Origin: Firmicutes bacterium UBA3553
GTDB taxonomy: Bacteria; Bacillota; Clostridia; Tissierellales; Sedimentibacteraceae
Length of the DNA stretch: 52,618 bases
NCBI GenBank assembly: GCA_002381185.1
Contig: DFOA01000013.1
Coordinates: 1-52,618 of the forward strand
Direction of reading: 5' to 3'
Part shown: positions 9,162 to 17,656 of the stretch, in pieces
Numbering within the stretch: the first letter of the stretch is position 1
How the letters are laid out: the number at the start of each line of letters is the position of its first letter
Made by a program: the position numbers and the translations under genes
The notes under the pieces: generated by a model
Seen by the model: only the letters and a program-made list of their open reading frames with translations
Databases searched by the model: none
Told to the model about the DNA's origin: nothing

Positions 9162-10535
9162 ATGAAAAACAAATTATTATGGCTGATATCTAATATAAAA
9201 GTTAAAAAAAATCTGATTATTTTTATGGTAACTGTTCTAGCGGCAATAGGCATAACAGTAATAAGATCTCTTTATGTACCTGCATATGAAATTACAATAA
9301 ACGGTGAGAACATAGGGGCAGTGGCAGATACGTCAGTATTTGAGCAGACTGTTGATTCTGTGGAAACACAGGTTTCTGAAATTCTGGGCGAAGAATACAA
9401 GCTTGATAGCAACGTAGAAATGAGTAAGGCGCTTGTTCCTAAGGAACGGCTGGGTTCCTCTGACGAAATGAAAGACTCTTTACTCAACAAGATTGATAAA
9501 ATTAATAAAAGTTATATACTGACGGTGGACGGTGTTATCATTGGCGCATCTGAAGACAAATCCTTGTTGCAGGGCATACTTGATAAAATTGTTTCAAAGT
9601 ATACAAATGAAAATACTACATATTACCAGTTCGAACAAGATGTTTCCATTACTTATGATTATGTTGCTGCCAGCACGCAAAATGACTTGGAGGCTATTTA
9701 CGAAATACTTGCTTCAAATAAGGAAGAAGCTGTTTCTTATACGGTTGTAAAAGGCGATACTTTCAGTGAAATTGCCGCCAATAACGGTATGCGGCTCAGC
9801 GAGTTGATGGAGCTTAATCCGCAGGTTGAAATAGACAGGCTTAAGATTGGCGATGTGCTTAACATAAAAGCTTCTGTACCGTTTTTATCCGTAAAGACAA
9901 CAGAAAACATAACATATACTGAAGAAATAGAAAGTCCTATTGAATATGTAGATGATGCTTCTCTGTATGTTGGCGAAAGCAGGACAATGTCAGAAGGCAC
10001 AACGGGAACATCACAAATCAATGCGGATGTTACTTATTTAAACGGCAGGGAGATTGGACGAAACGTCATTAAGTCTACAACGTTAGCAGAGCCCACAAAG
10101 ACTGTAATTGCCAAAGGAACAGCTCCTCGTCCTGTAACGGCATCTTATGGCAAGTATATTTGGCCTGTACTAGGAAAGGTGACCTCTGCCTTGGGAAGCC
10201 GATATATCTTTGGCGGAAATAACTATCACAGAGGTTTGGACATTGCAGCTCCATACGGAACCGATGTCAAGGCTTCGGACGGAGGAAGCGTCACTTTTTC
10301 GGGCTGGAGTGCAAGCTATGGCAACCTTGTTATTATAACCCATGACAATGGCACTCAAACATACTATGCTCACAATTCATCATTACTTGTTTCCGAGGGT
10401 GAGAAGGTATATCGAGGTCAGGCAATTGCCAAGGTAGGCTCAACAGGACAATCTACAGGAAATCACAGCCATTTTGAGGTTCGTGTAAATGGAGTGGTCC
10501 GAAACCCATACGACTATCTTTATGCAAGCAGGTAA
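9162..10535 (+). CDS. M23 metallopeptidase with LysM and G5 domains (cell-wall hydrolase)
   Basis: The 457-aa protein has a basic N-terminus and one membrane segment at about residues 18-38, then a 120-residue extracytoplasmic region. A LysM domain follows (YTVVKGDTFSEIAANNG...LKIGDVLNI style), then a G5-like domain (TTENITYTEEIESPIEY), and an M23 domain with zinc ligands in YHRGLDIA and HSHFEV plus the PYGTDVKA loop. It should cleave peptidoglycan cross-links or bind peptidoglycan at the envelope. The ATG at 9162 is chosen because AAAGGAG lies about 12 nt upstream; the frame extends further upstream without a signal. It is followed by a strong terminator shared with the kinase gene on the other strand. 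Confidence 0.9.
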   Translation: MKNKLLWLISNIKVKKNLIIFMVTVLAAIGITVIRSLYVPAYEITINGENIGAVADTSVFEQTVDSVETQVSEILGEEYKLDSNVEMSKALVPKERLGSSDEMKDSLLNKIDKINKSYILTVDGVIIGASEDKSLLQGILDKIVSKYTNENTTYYQFEQDVSITYDYVAASTQNDLEAIYEILASNKEEAVSYTVVKGDTFSEIAANNGMRLSELMELNPQVEIDRLKIGDVLNIKASVPFLSVKTTENITYTEEIESPIEYVDDASLYVGESRTMSEGTTGTSQINADVTYLNGREIGRNVIKSTTLAEPTKTVIAKGTAPRPVTASYGKYIWPVLGKVTSALGSRYIFGGNNYHRGLDIAAPYGTDVKASDGGSVTFSGWSASYGNLVIITHDNGTQTYYAHNSSLLVSEGEKVYRGQAIAKVGSTGQSTGNHSHFEVRVNGVVRNPYDYLYASR

Positions 10536-10557
10536 ATACATAGCATTGTATATTGTG

Positions 10558-10594
10558 AAAACCGCCTTGCGGGTTTATTCAGCAAGGCGGTTTT
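10558..10594. terminator. Strong bidirectional intrinsic terminator
   Basis: A 13-bp perfect stem (AAAACCGCCTTGC / GCAAGGCGGTTTT) with an 11-nt loop lies between the M23 peptidase gene and the convergent histidine kinase gene. T-tracts occur at both edges, so it can serve both strands; it slightly overlaps the kinase stop codon. Confidence 0.92.
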
Positions 10595-12008
10595 ATTTGT
10601 CATTCTGTATCTCTTTCGACGGAAGTGCAATGGTAAAGGTTGAACCCTGGCCAATTATGCTTGTTACCTCAATCGTTCCTCTGTGAGCTTCAATAATAGC
10701 CTTTGTAATTGACAGCCCGATTCCCATACCGCCTGTCTTTTGGTTTCTGGATTTGTCAACCCGGTAAAACCGTTCAAATATTTCTGTTAATTCTTCATCA
10801 GGTATTCCGGCGCCGGTATCAATCACTTCGAGAAAATGTGAATTTTTTCCGGCACGATATAGCATGGTTATTTTTCCTCCGCAAGGAGTTGCAGAAAGTG
10901 CGTTGGATATTAAGTTAATCATACATTGCTTAATTCGGTGCATATCGGCAAAAATACGGGCAGACGGGTCTTCATTCCTGATGAGTAACGCTATGTCTTT
11001 GTTCACTGCTGCATGGGAAAAATCGTGAAGCAGGCAGTCATATAGCCCTGAGACAGAAAAACAGCTTTTATTCAAAGTTATTGCTCCTTCCTCAAATTGA
11101 TTTAGTTCCATTAACTGGTTAACTATATTTGTGAGCCTCAAAATCTCATCATGGCAGCTCTGAAACAGCTCCGGAGTCGGATCCCATATCCCGTCAATTA
11201 TAGCTTCCATATGGCTTTGAAGATTGCTCAGGGGTGTCCTCAGTTCATGTGCCACATCTGCGGTCAGCTGACGTTTTTGCCGGTCCTTTATTTTAAGAGT
11301 TGTTGACATTTCATTCACTGAACGAATCAGTGTCATAAATTCGGATGTGCTGGATTTTTCCGTTATTTGTGATTCGTAATTTCCAAAAGCAATTCCATGT
11401 ATTGTATTTACTAAAGTCAGAATAGGTCTTGTAAGGTAAGTCGCAATATAGCTGCCCAGAACTATAGCCAGAAGTAAAAAAATGATTCCCAATCCGACTA
11501 TCAATCGGTTTAATGAATTAAAAAGTTTCAATTCAGTTTCATCGAAAGAATATGGACCATAAAAGCCAAGCGTCAGATTTCCAACCTTGACGTCCTGGTA
11601 AAAAAGATCATAATTTTTCTGCTCAAGCCCGCCGTTAAAATTGGGATACAGGCTGTGCATGGTTTTTTTCGCATGCTGAAGCATTAACTGGCATTCTTGA
11701 GCTTTGTGAGTGGAGATATCCCAATCAAGCTCTTTATTGATTGTCTGTAAATGCAGCATGATTCCGCTTTGTAAGGCGGCATTTCCTATCACTTCAATAC
11801 CGGCCATGTTATAACTTGAAGAATTTGGCATATACTGAGCATTTACCTGGTCGATAATTTGTTTTATTTTTTGTTCCTGCTGATAATAAGCGTACTCCTT
11901 AAACAATCCGTCAATAGAATAATTAAAAATGAAACTCAATGAGCCAATTGACAGAAGCAGCAAAAAAGAAAACGACAGAATCAGCTTACTGCGAAATGAT
12001 TTAATCAT
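10593..12008 (-). CDS. Sensor histidine kinase (HAMP, HisKA, HATPase_c)
   Basis: The 471-aa kinase has a membrane segment near residues 8-26 (LILSFSFLLLLSIGSLSF), an extracytoplasmic sensor of about 130 residues, and a second segment at about 165-190. A HAMP linker follows, then the H-box AHELRTPLSN, N-box LISNALSATP, G1 DTGAGIP, F-box FERFYRVDKSR and G2 GGMGIGLS. The ATG at 12008 overlaps the response-regulator stop by 8 bp and has AGGGAA upstream, which suggests translational coupling; a longer frame beginning at 12059 lies inside the regulator gene. The stimulus is unknown. Its position beside a metal efflux operon hints at envelope or metal stress, but that is inference. Confidence 0.92.
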   Translation of the reverse strand: MIKSFRSKLILSFSFLLLLSIGSLSFIFNYSIDGLFKEYAYYQQEQKIKQIIDQVNAQYMPNSSSYNMAGIEVIGNAALQSGIMLHLQTINKELDWDISTHKAQECQLMLQHAKKTMHSLYPNFNGGLEQKNYDLFYQDVKVGNLTLGFYGPYSFDETELKLFNSLNRLIVGLGIIFLLLAIVLGSYIATYLTRPILTLVNTIHGIAFGNYESQITEKSSTSEFMTLIRSVNEMSTTLKIKDRQKRQLTADVAHELRTPLSNLQSHMEAIIDGIWDPTPELFQSCHDEILRLTNIVNQLMELNQFEEGAITLNKSCFSVSGLYDCLLHDFSHAAVNKDIALLIRNEDPSARIFADMHRIKQCMINLISNALSATPCGGKITMLYRAGKNSHFLEVIDTGAGIPDEELTEIFERFYRVDKSRNQKTGGMGIGLSITKAIIEAHRGTIEVTSIIGQGSTFTIALPSKEIQNDK

Positions 12009-12729
12009 ATGTGCTTTCCCTGCAATGTTCTTTTGTTTCGGATACAAATTTATATCCAAAGCCGTGAACTGTAACTATATATTGCGGTTTTTTTCGGTCG
12101 GATTCAATTTTGCTGCGAAGGCTTTTAATATAAGTATCAATGCTTCGATCATATCCGTCAAAATTATCATCCAGCGCAAAAGTAATCAATTGATCTCTTG
12201 TGAAAATACGATTTGGTGCCTTTGCCAAAGCTCGTAGCAGCTTAAATTCTGTTGGAGTTAAGTTTATGATTTCACCATTCTTTTTAACAACGCCATTCTC
12301 AAAATCTATTGTCAAATATCCATTGTTATATGAAACAGGCATACTTATCAGTTCATCACATTCAGTTCGTCGTAATACGGCCTCAATTTTGGCAACAACC
12401 GTTCGAGGGCTAAAGGGTTTTATTATATAATCGTCCGCACCAATTTTTAACCCTCTTAAAAGATCTGCCTCATTTGATTTGGCAGTAAGCATAATCACAG
12501 GAACTCTGGATTGTGTACGAATTTTGTAGCATAATTCTTCACCTGTAATGTCTGGCAGCATCAAATCCAGAACAACAAGAGCAATTTCTTGACTCTGAAA
12601 TTGCTCCCATGCATGCTTTCCGTCATGTGCAGTTAAAGTGCTGTATCCGTTTTTCTCAAGATATGCTTTTAAAACCTTAGTAATTTTAATTTCATCATCA
12701 ATTAATAAAATAGGCTTATTCTTATTCAT
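12001..12729 (-). CDS. OmpR/PhoB-family response regulator
   Basis: The 242-aa regulator has a receiver domain with acidic pocket DDE, phospho-acceptor Asp in VVLDLMLPD, Thr/Ser position in VIMLTAKS and Lys in IIKPFSP. A C-terminal winged helix follows (EIINLTPTEFKLLRAL...YDRSIDTYIKSLRSKI...TVHGFGYKF). It is phosphorylated by the adjacent kinase and binds DNA. It starts 30 bp after the hairpin that closes the metal-ATPase operon, so either it has its own promoter in that gap or it depends on read-through. No clear promoter is visible. Confidence 0.94.
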   Translation of the reverse strand: MNKNKPILLIDDEIKITKVLKAYLEKNGYSTLTAHDGKHAWEQFQSQEIALVVLDLMLPDITGEELCYKIRTQSRVPVIMLTAKSNEADLLRGLKIGADDYIIKPFSPRTVVAKIEAVLRRTECDELISMPVSYNNGYLTIDFENGVVKKNGEIINLTPTEFKLLRALAKAPNRIFTRDQLITFALDDNFDGYDRSIDTYIKSLRSKIESDRKKPQYIVTVHGFGYKFVSETKEHCRESTYD

Positions 12730-12758
12730 CTGATTGAATACCTTCTTTCATAAAATAA

Positions 12759-12782
12759 GGGCCAAGATGATCCTCTTGGCCC
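12759..12782 (-). terminator. Terminator after the P1B-ATPase gene
   Basis: Read on the minus strand, a 9-bp perfect stem (GGGCCAAGA / TCTTGGCCC, 6-nt loop) is followed by TTATTTTAT. It separates the metal efflux operon from the two-component genes downstream on the same strand. Confidence 0.85.
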
Positions 12783-12789
12783 CTGCCCT

Positions 12790-14658
12790 TCATTGGTACT
12801 GCTTAACATTCAAAACTCGTATTGCATTTAGAATGGCAATAACCGAAACCCCGACATCAGCAAATACAGCGGCCCACATTGATGCAATTCCGAAGGCTCC
12901 CAATATAAGAACCAAAAATTTAACTGCAAGTGAAAATATAATGTTTTGTCGAACGACATTTAAAGTTTTTTTGGAGATTTGCATAGCAGTAGATATTTTT
13001 GATGGCTCATCTGTCATAATTACTATATCAGCAGCCTCGATTGCTGCATCAGAGCCAAGGCCGCCCATAGCAATTCCCAAGTCTGCACGGGCAAGTACTG
13101 GAGCATCATTGATTCCATCCCCAACAAAAACCAGTTTGCCTTTTTCTGACTTTTTATCAAGAAGCTCTTCAACCTTTTCCACTTTATTAGCAGGCAGAAG
13201 CTCTGTATATACCTTATCAAGACCTAATTGCTTTGCAACTTTTTCGCCTATTGCTTTTGCATCACCGGTAAGCATAATTGTTTGCTTTACTCTTGCCTTT
13301 TTTAGTGCATGAATGGCCGATGCGGAGTCTTCTTTGATTTCATCTGCAATTACAATATATCCTCTGTATTGATTATCTATAATAACATGAACAATTGTCC
13401 CTATTGCATCTATTACATCGGCTTCGGGTAGTCCCAACTTACGAACCATTTTAATATTACCTGCAGCAACCTGCTTTCCGTCAACGACAGCGATTACACC
13501 ATGACCTGCAATTTCTTCTACATTGGATATGCGTAAATTATCTATTTCCTTTCCATACGCTTCCTTAAGAGATAAGGAAATCGGATGATTAGAATAGCTT
13601 TCTGCATAAGCAGTAATTTCCAGCAGCTCTTCATTAGAGATGCCCTGCGGATGTATTTCCTGAACCTTAAATACGCCCTTTGTCAGCGTTCCTGTTTTAT
13701 CAAAAACGACGGTTTCTGCTTGAGCAAGAGCTTCCAGGTGATTGCTTCCCTTAACGAGAACGCCTACTCTGGACGCCGCACCTATTCCTCCAAAAAAGCT
13801 AAGCGGAACTGAAACAACAAGAGCACAAGGACAGGATATAACAAGGAAAGTAAGTGCGCGGTATACCCAATCTGAAAATGTGGCATTCGGGATTATCAAT
13901 GGCGGAACGATAGCAAGTATAGCTGCAACTATAACAACTACCGGTGTGTAATAACGAGCAAATTTTGTAATAAAGTTTTCAGAAGCAGATTTCTTGCTGA
14001 CAGCATTTTCAACCAAATCAAGAATTTTGCTGACTGTTGATTCTCCGAATTGTTTTGTTACCTTTGCAACCAACATACCGTTGATATTGATGCATCCACT
14101 TAGTAACCCGTCACCGACATTTACTTCTCGAGGAACAGATTCACCCGTAAGAGCCGAGGTATCCAGCATGGAATTACCTTCAAGTATCACTGAATCTAGT
14201 GGAATTTTTTCACCAGCTCGTATAACAATGATATCTCCGACTTGAACCTCATCAGGATCTACCTTTTCAATTTTTCCATTGCGTTGTATGTTAGCATAGT
14301 CAGGACGTATATCCATCAAGCTAGTGATTGACTTACGAGATTTATCAACAGCATAGCTTTGGAACAGCTCTCCGACCTGATAGAAAAGCATAACGGCTAC
14401 ACCTTCAGGATATTCTCCTATAATGAATGCCCCAATTGTTGCAATGCTCATTAAAAAGTTTTCATCAAAAACCTGACCTCTCAAAATGTTTTTAAAAGCC
14501 TTCGTAATAATATCGCCGCCGACAATCAAGAAGGACACCAGAAAGAGTCCGAATTCAATTGCTTCATTGTTTATTTCTACAGCAACAGCGATTGCGAAGA
14601 TAGCTGCACCGATAATGATTCGAATAAGGCGCTTCATATTGGTGTCCATATTCTTCAT
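12790..14658 (-). CDS. cadA: P1B-type heavy-metal translocating ATPase (CadA/ZntA-like)
   Basis: The 622-aa pump has the metal-selective CPC motif in the sixth helix (SCPCALVVS), the phosphorylation site DKTGTLTKG, the actuator loop TGES, the class-specific HP in YSNHPISLS, and the hinge GDGINDAP. CPC with this overall layout points to Zn2+/Cd2+/Pb2+ export. It lacks the usual N-terminal HMA domain: the protein starts a few residues before the first membrane helix, and a separate HMA-domain protein is encoded 5 bp upstream. The operon is ArsR repressor, HMA protein, ATPase, ending in a terminator. Precise metal specificity cannot be read from motifs alone. Confidence 0.93.
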   Translation of the reverse strand: MKNMDTNMKRLIRIIIGAAIFAIAVAVEINNEAIEFGLFLVSFLIVGGDIITKAFKNILRGQVFDENFLMSIATIGAFIIGEYPEGVAVMLFYQVGELFQSYAVDKSRKSITSLMDIRPDYANIQRNGKIEKVDPDEVQVGDIIVIRAGEKIPLDSVILEGNSMLDTSALTGESVPREVNVGDGLLSGCININGMLVAKVTKQFGESTVSKILDLVENAVSKKSASENFITKFARYYTPVVVIVAAILAIVPPLIIPNATFSDWVYRALTFLVISCPCALVVSVPLSFFGGIGAASRVGVLVKGSNHLEALAQAETVVFDKTGTLTKGVFKVQEIHPQGISNEELLEITAYAESYSNHPISLSLKEAYGKEIDNLRISNVEEIAGHGVIAVVDGKQVAAGNIKMVRKLGLPEADVIDAIGTIVHVIIDNQYRGYIVIADEIKEDSASAIHALKKARVKQTIMLTGDAKAIGEKVAKQLGLDKVYTELLPANKVEKVEELLDKKSEKGKLVFVGDGINDAPVLARADLGIAMGGLGSDAAIEAADIVIMTDEPSKISTAMQISKKTLNVVRQNIIFSLAVKFLVLILGAFGIASMWAAVFADVGVSVIAILNAIRVLNVKQYQ

Positions 14659-14663
14659 CCTCC

Positions 14664-14885
14664 CTATGCCTTTTTTACTTCAACATCTGGTTCTAATTTT
14701 TTTACGATAGCAGTTGCTTCCGCAATAATATCATCCATTTTGGAATCATCGCCTTCAATAACCATTTTAGTGGTCATAAAATTGACATTGGCAGATGTAA
14801 CACCAGAAATTTTTTGTACAGCATTTTCGATTTTAGCTGCACAATTTGCGCAGTCCAAGCCAACAAGTTTAAAAGTTTTTTTCAT
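14664..14885 (-). CDS. Stand-alone heavy-metal-associated (HMA) domain protein
   Basis: This 73-aa ferredoxin-like HMA domain has the metal-binding loop GLDCANCA (CxxC) and the typical beta strand SANVNFMTTKMVIEG. It lies 5 bp upstream of the P1B-ATPase gene and 19 bp downstream of the ArsR gene on the same strand. Because the ATPase lacks its own N-terminal HMA domain, this protein probably supplies that function in trans, either as a chaperone handing metal to the pump or as a regulatory domain. Acidic residues after the core favour Zn/Cd over Cu, which is a weak indication. Confidence 0.9.
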   Translation of the reverse strand: MKKTFKLVGLDCANCAAKIENAVQKISGVTSANVNFMTTKMVIEGDDSKMDDIIAEATAIVKKLEPDVEVKKA

Positions 14886-14904
14886 AATAACTACCTCCGA
14901 TAAA

Positions 14905-15258
14905 TTATTTATAATTATGGATGATTGCTAGTTTTAATATCTCTATAACATAATGATCCTTCAGACTGTAAAAGACATTTTTTCCAATTCGTCGTTGCTT
15001 TACAATTTTTTTTAGCCGAAGGGTTCGCAGATGGTGAGAAATTGCCGATCCGTTCAATTTTATTGCTTCTGATAAATCCTGAACACATAGCTCAGGATTT
15101 TCTGATAGCACTAAAATTATATGAATGCGTGTAGGGTCTCCCAGCACTTTAAATAAACCTGCTGCATTGTAAAAGCCCTTTCTGGGGAAGTCTGGTTCAA
15201 TTTTTAAATGTTCTAAAAGCTCTTTAATAGGCAACTGACTTATGTCTTTCCAATCCAT
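14905..15258 (-). CDS. ArsR/SmtB-family metal-responsive repressor of the efflux operon
   Basis: The 117-aa winged-helix repressor has VLGDPTRIHIILVL, SAISHHLRTLRLKKIV and the beta-wing RRIGKNVFYSL. The alpha-3 metal motif reads ELCVQDL, with only one of the two Cys found in CadC. The alpha-5 site keeps the first Asp and the His near the C-terminus but replaces two other ligands compared with SmtB (Tyr and Lys). Metal sensing may therefore be altered or use other residues. GGAGTG lies before the ATG. A promoter carrying two operator-like palindromes lies immediately upstream, which fits autoregulation. Confidence 0.93.
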   Translation of the reverse strand: MDWKDISQLPIKELLEHLKIEPDFPRKGFYNAAGLFKVLGDPTRIHIILVLSENPELCVQDLSEAIKLNGSAISHHLRTLRLKKIVKQRRIGKNVFYSLKDHYVIEILKLAIIHNYK

Positions 15259-15284
15259 TCAAATCACTCCTTTTATAAAGACGA

Positions 15285-15340
15285 TTGAGCAATCATTCAA
15301 CTGTAGTTCCATTATAGTTGAGTAATTGCTCACTTGTCAA
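15285..15340 (-). promoter_or_regulatory. Promoter and twin ArsR operators of the metal efflux operon
   Basis: On the minus strand TTGACA (15335-15340) and TATAAT (15311-15316) are separated by 18 bp. An interrupted palindrome TGAGCAATTACTCA (15319-15332) fills the spacer. A second one, TTGAATGATTGCTCAA (15285-15300), lies downstream of the -10. Repressor on either site would block RNA polymerase; metal binding would release it. Confidence 0.85.
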
Positions 15341-15375
15341 TAGTTTTTTCAAAAAATTATAAATGTACAATGATT

Positions 15376-15472
15376 TTAATTCTCATTAGCTATTTCAATA
15401 GTATTTGCTATATGTTGCTCATCAAGAATGCAAAATACATTTTACCCTCACATTTTGACTTTACAATTTTAT
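15376..15472 (-). pseudogene. Decayed 3' end of a CadC-like ArsR gene
   Basis: About 95 bp here align with the 3' part of the intact ArsR gene at 18155-18508 (compare CTATTTCAATAGTATTTGC with CCATTTCAATAATACTTGT, and TTTACAATTTTAT in both). Small indels break the frame and everything 5' of the wing region is missing. It corresponds to the winged-helix C-terminus and alpha-5. It shows that a duplicated or recombined ArsR locus once stood next to the present efflux operon. Confidence 0.75.
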
Positions 15473-15507
15473 ATTTTTTTGATTACAACAGAGCTTACTA
15501 AAAAAAC

Positions 15508-15564
15508 TTGACAGTTGAATATCCTCTCAACTATAATAAGGCTATAGTTGAGAGGATACTCAAC
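15508..15564 (+). promoter_or_regulatory. Second ArsR-type promoter with a near-perfect 22-bp inverted repeat
   Basis: TTGACA (15508-15513), an 18-bp spacer, and TATAAT (15532-15537) form a consensus promoter pointing right. The segment 15514-15535 is the reverse complement of 15543-15564 at 21 of 22 positions, including a perfect 16-bp core (arms 15520-15535 and 15543-15558). Each arm is also itself an operator-like palindrome of the form GTTGA...TCAAC. The layout matches the efflux-operon promoter, with one operator in the spacer and one after the -10, though the core sequence differs. Confidence 0.8.
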
Positions 15565-15584
15565 TACTGAAAGTTTATAAATGT

Positions 15585-15716
15585 ATGCTTGTATTGCACC
15601 ATCACATTATACGAATTATACGAATTTTACCATTCTGCATTATCTTCCTTCTGGTTCAATTGGGAATACTTGTGGAAATTATAGTCATTATGAGGTATTT
15701 GACGGCTGAACAGTAA
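15585..15716 (+). CDS. Possible 43-aa His-rich membrane peptide
   Basis: This short ORF begins 21 bp after the palindromic promoter and operator. The product starts MLVLHHH and is then dominated by one long hydrophobic stretch (ILPFCIIFLLVQLGILV), ending polar. There is no convincing ribosome binding site (only GAAAG about 13 nt upstream), and I recognise no family. It may be a metal-induced small membrane protein or the tail of a lost transporter. The rest of the gap 15259-15798 holds the efflux promoter, the ArsR remnant and a promoter-like pair before the transglutaminase gene. Confidence 0.35.
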   Translation: MLVLHHHIIRIIRILPFCIIFLLVQLGILVEIIVIMRYLTAEQ

Positions 15717-15732
15717 AAAAAATTATATAAAG

Positions 15733-15762
15733 TTGACCAAGGCAAATTGCTAAGAGTATTAA
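15733..15762 (+). promoter_or_regulatory. Candidate promoter of the transglutaminase-like gene
   Basis: TTGACC (15733-15738) and TATTAA (15757-15762) are separated by 18 bp, and the start codon with its GAAGGAG site follows about 37 bp later. The match to consensus is moderate. Confidence 0.45.
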
Positions 15763-15798
15763 TTTACAAATTTTGCGTAATGCTGAAGGAGTTATTTT

Positions 15799-16815
15799 AT
15801 GAAATCCAACCGAAAGAAAAAAGTACTATTTCTGCTAATTGGCACTATTATCTTTTCCATATCGATATATTTCGGACAGTCAGAACTTGTAAGATTTATT
15901 TCAAGAGATTTTAACAATGATTTTGAATGGGAAACTGAATTCGCAGAAGTAGAAATAGAAGATGAGATGCTGGCACTGGCGGAAACACCAATATCGCCAA
16001 TGTACACTATGATGCCGGAGGCATCAGGGAAACTGGAAAAAAAGAATAAAAAAGCACAGATTGATTACTCTAACACTGTGGATGGCTATGTAATGGTAAA
16101 ATTTGTCGCTGACAGCACAAAGAAGATTAAGGCGCAAGTTAAAGGACCCAGTGAAAACACTTATACATATAACTTGACGGCCGGAGCATCATCATGGACA
16201 ACTTTTCCCTTATCTGATGAAAATGGAGAGTATAAGGTTACGGTTTTTGAAAATGTTAACGAAAATAAATATGCTACTGTGCTATCTGTCAAATTTTCAG
16301 TTAGTATGGAAGATTCCTTCGCCCCGTTTTTACGTCCAAATCAGTATGTCAACTATGAAGTAGATGCTAAAAATACCGTGGCAAAAGCTGCAGAGCTTTT
16401 TGCAGAGCAAAATACAACCTTAGATAAAATACGAGCTGCATATGAATTTGTGGTAACCACATTGACTTATGATACAGAGAAAGCCGCCACCGTACAAAGT
16501 GGATATCTTCCGGTGCTCGACAAAGTATTATCTGAGAAAAAAGGAATCTGCTTTGACTATGCAGCTATGTTGGCTGGAATGCTGCGCAGTCAGGGTATTC
16601 CATGTAAGTTAATCGTTGGATACGCTGGGAGTGTATATCATTCATGGATAAATGTTTATACAGAAGAAAGCGGGTGGATTAATTCAGCAATTTATTTTGA
16701 TGGATATTCATGGAAGCTTATGGATCCAACTTTTGCATCTTCCGGAAACCAAAGCGCATCTATTATGAAGTATATTGGAGATAGTAAGAATTATAAAGCG
16801 ATGTTTATTTACTAA
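15799..16815 (+). CDS. Secreted or membrane-anchored transglutaminase-like domain protein
   Basis: The 338-aa protein has an N-terminal signal or anchor (residues 8-25, VLFLLIGTIIFSISIYF), a beta-rich region at about 70-170, and a transglutaminase-like cysteine domain at about 205-325. The catalytic triad is visible: Cys in KGICFDYAAML, His in VYHSWINVY, Asp in KLMDPTFAS. Bacterial members act as proteases or cross-linkers of extracytoplasmic proteins. GAAGGAG lies before the ATG. The gene is downstream of the metal-responsive-looking promoter at 15508, but a closer candidate promoter exists, so co-regulation is only a possibility. Confidence 0.85.
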   Translation: MKSNRKKKVLFLLIGTIIFSISIYFGQSELVRFISRDFNNDFEWETEFAEVEIEDEMLALAETPISPMYTMMPEASGKLEKKNKKAQIDYSNTVDGYVMVKFVADSTKKIKAQVKGPSENTYTYNLTAGASSWTTFPLSDENGEYKVTVFENVNENKYATVLSVKFSVSMEDSFAPFLRPNQYVNYEVDAKNTVAKAAELFAEQNTTLDKIRAAYEFVVTTLTYDTEKAATVQSGYLPVLDKVLSEKKGICFDYAAMLAGMLRSQGIPCKLIVGYAGSVYHSWINVYTEESGWINSAIYFDGYSWKLMDPTFASSGNQSASIMKYIGDSKNYKAMFIY

Positions 16816-16830
16816 ATACCCCTTTGACAT

Positions 16831-16860
16831 GGCCTGTGCATCGAAGTGCCTGCACAGGCC
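16831..16860. terminator. Hairpin after the transglutaminase-like gene
   Basis: A perfect 10-bp inverted repeat (GGCCTGTGCA / TGCACAGGCC) with a 10-nt loop begins 15 bp after the stop codon. No T-tract follows, so it may be a weak terminator or an mRNA-stabilising hairpin rather than a classical terminator. Confidence 0.45.
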
Positions 16861-16948
16861 AAACCTAATTATACGGATATTATTATGCTTTCCGTTGTTG
16901 TTCGGTACTCAACTTTTTTCGGAAATTCTATCAATCAGGAGGCTTTTC

Positions 16949-17656
16949 TTGAAAAGTAATATAGAACGCATACATCTCTTAGACTTTATTCGAGGTGTGG
17001 CTATAATAGGCATGATTGTATATCATGCCGCATTCAACTATACGGTGTTTTATAATATAGATATATCTTTTTTAGATACCGTACTATGTGAGATTATTCG
17101 AATAATGCTCGCATTGGCATTTATTATTATTGCTGGTATCTCGACAAAACTGTCTCAACGTCTAATATTACGCGGATTTACAGTGGTTGGTGCTGCGCTT
17201 ATCGTGTCACTGGTAACCTTTTTTTTAACGCCGGATTTGGTCATTCGTTTTGGAATACTACATTTTATGGGTGTTGCAATGCTTATTACAGCCTTATGTA
17301 AAAAGGTGCTAGTTACCATACCGCGTAAAATAGCTCTGCCGCTCTTTGCTGCATTGTTTTTTATAACAAAATTCCTGTTTCCAATCAGAGTCGATTGGGA
17401 GATCCTGTTTCCTTTTGGATTAATCTCAAGTAATTTTATGAGTGCCGACTACTATCCATTGATTCCGTGGATATTCGCATTTTTCTTCGGTACATATTTA
17501 ACAGAACCATTGATTAAGCACCAGGCTCCACAATGGGTTTATTATTTTAAGAGTCCTATTGTTAACTTTTTAGGGAGACATTCATTATTAGTTTATCTCA
17601 TACATCAGCCGATATTGTGGGCACTTTTTTGGCTATCTATTAATATTATCAGCTGA
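16949..17656 (+). CDS. DUF1624 / HGSNAT-like acyltransferase-type membrane protein
   Basis: The 235-aa protein opens with ERIHLLDFIRGVAIIGMIVYHAAFNY, matching the heparan-alpha-glucosaminide N-acetyltransferase catalytic family (DUF1624). In that family the LDxxRG motif and a following His are conserved. Six to seven hydrophobic helices follow, ending with LGRHSLLVYLIHQPIL. I place the start at TTG 16949 because a perfect AGGAGG lies 6 nt upstream; the frame continues upstream without a signal and would overlap the previous gene. The substrate is unknown. Family members transfer acetyl groups across membranes to sugars. Confidence 0.82.
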   Translation: MKSNIERIHLLDFIRGVAIIGMIVYHAAFNYTVFYNIDISFLDTVLCEIIRIMLALAFIIIAGISTKLSQRLILRGFTVVGAALIVSLVTFFLTPDLVIRFGILHFMGVAMLITALCKKVLVTIPRKIALPLFAALFFITKFLFPIRVDWEILFPFGLISSNFMSADYYPLIPWIFAFFFGTYLTEPLIKHQAPQWVYYFKSPIVNFLGRHSLLVYLIHQPILWALFWLSINIIS

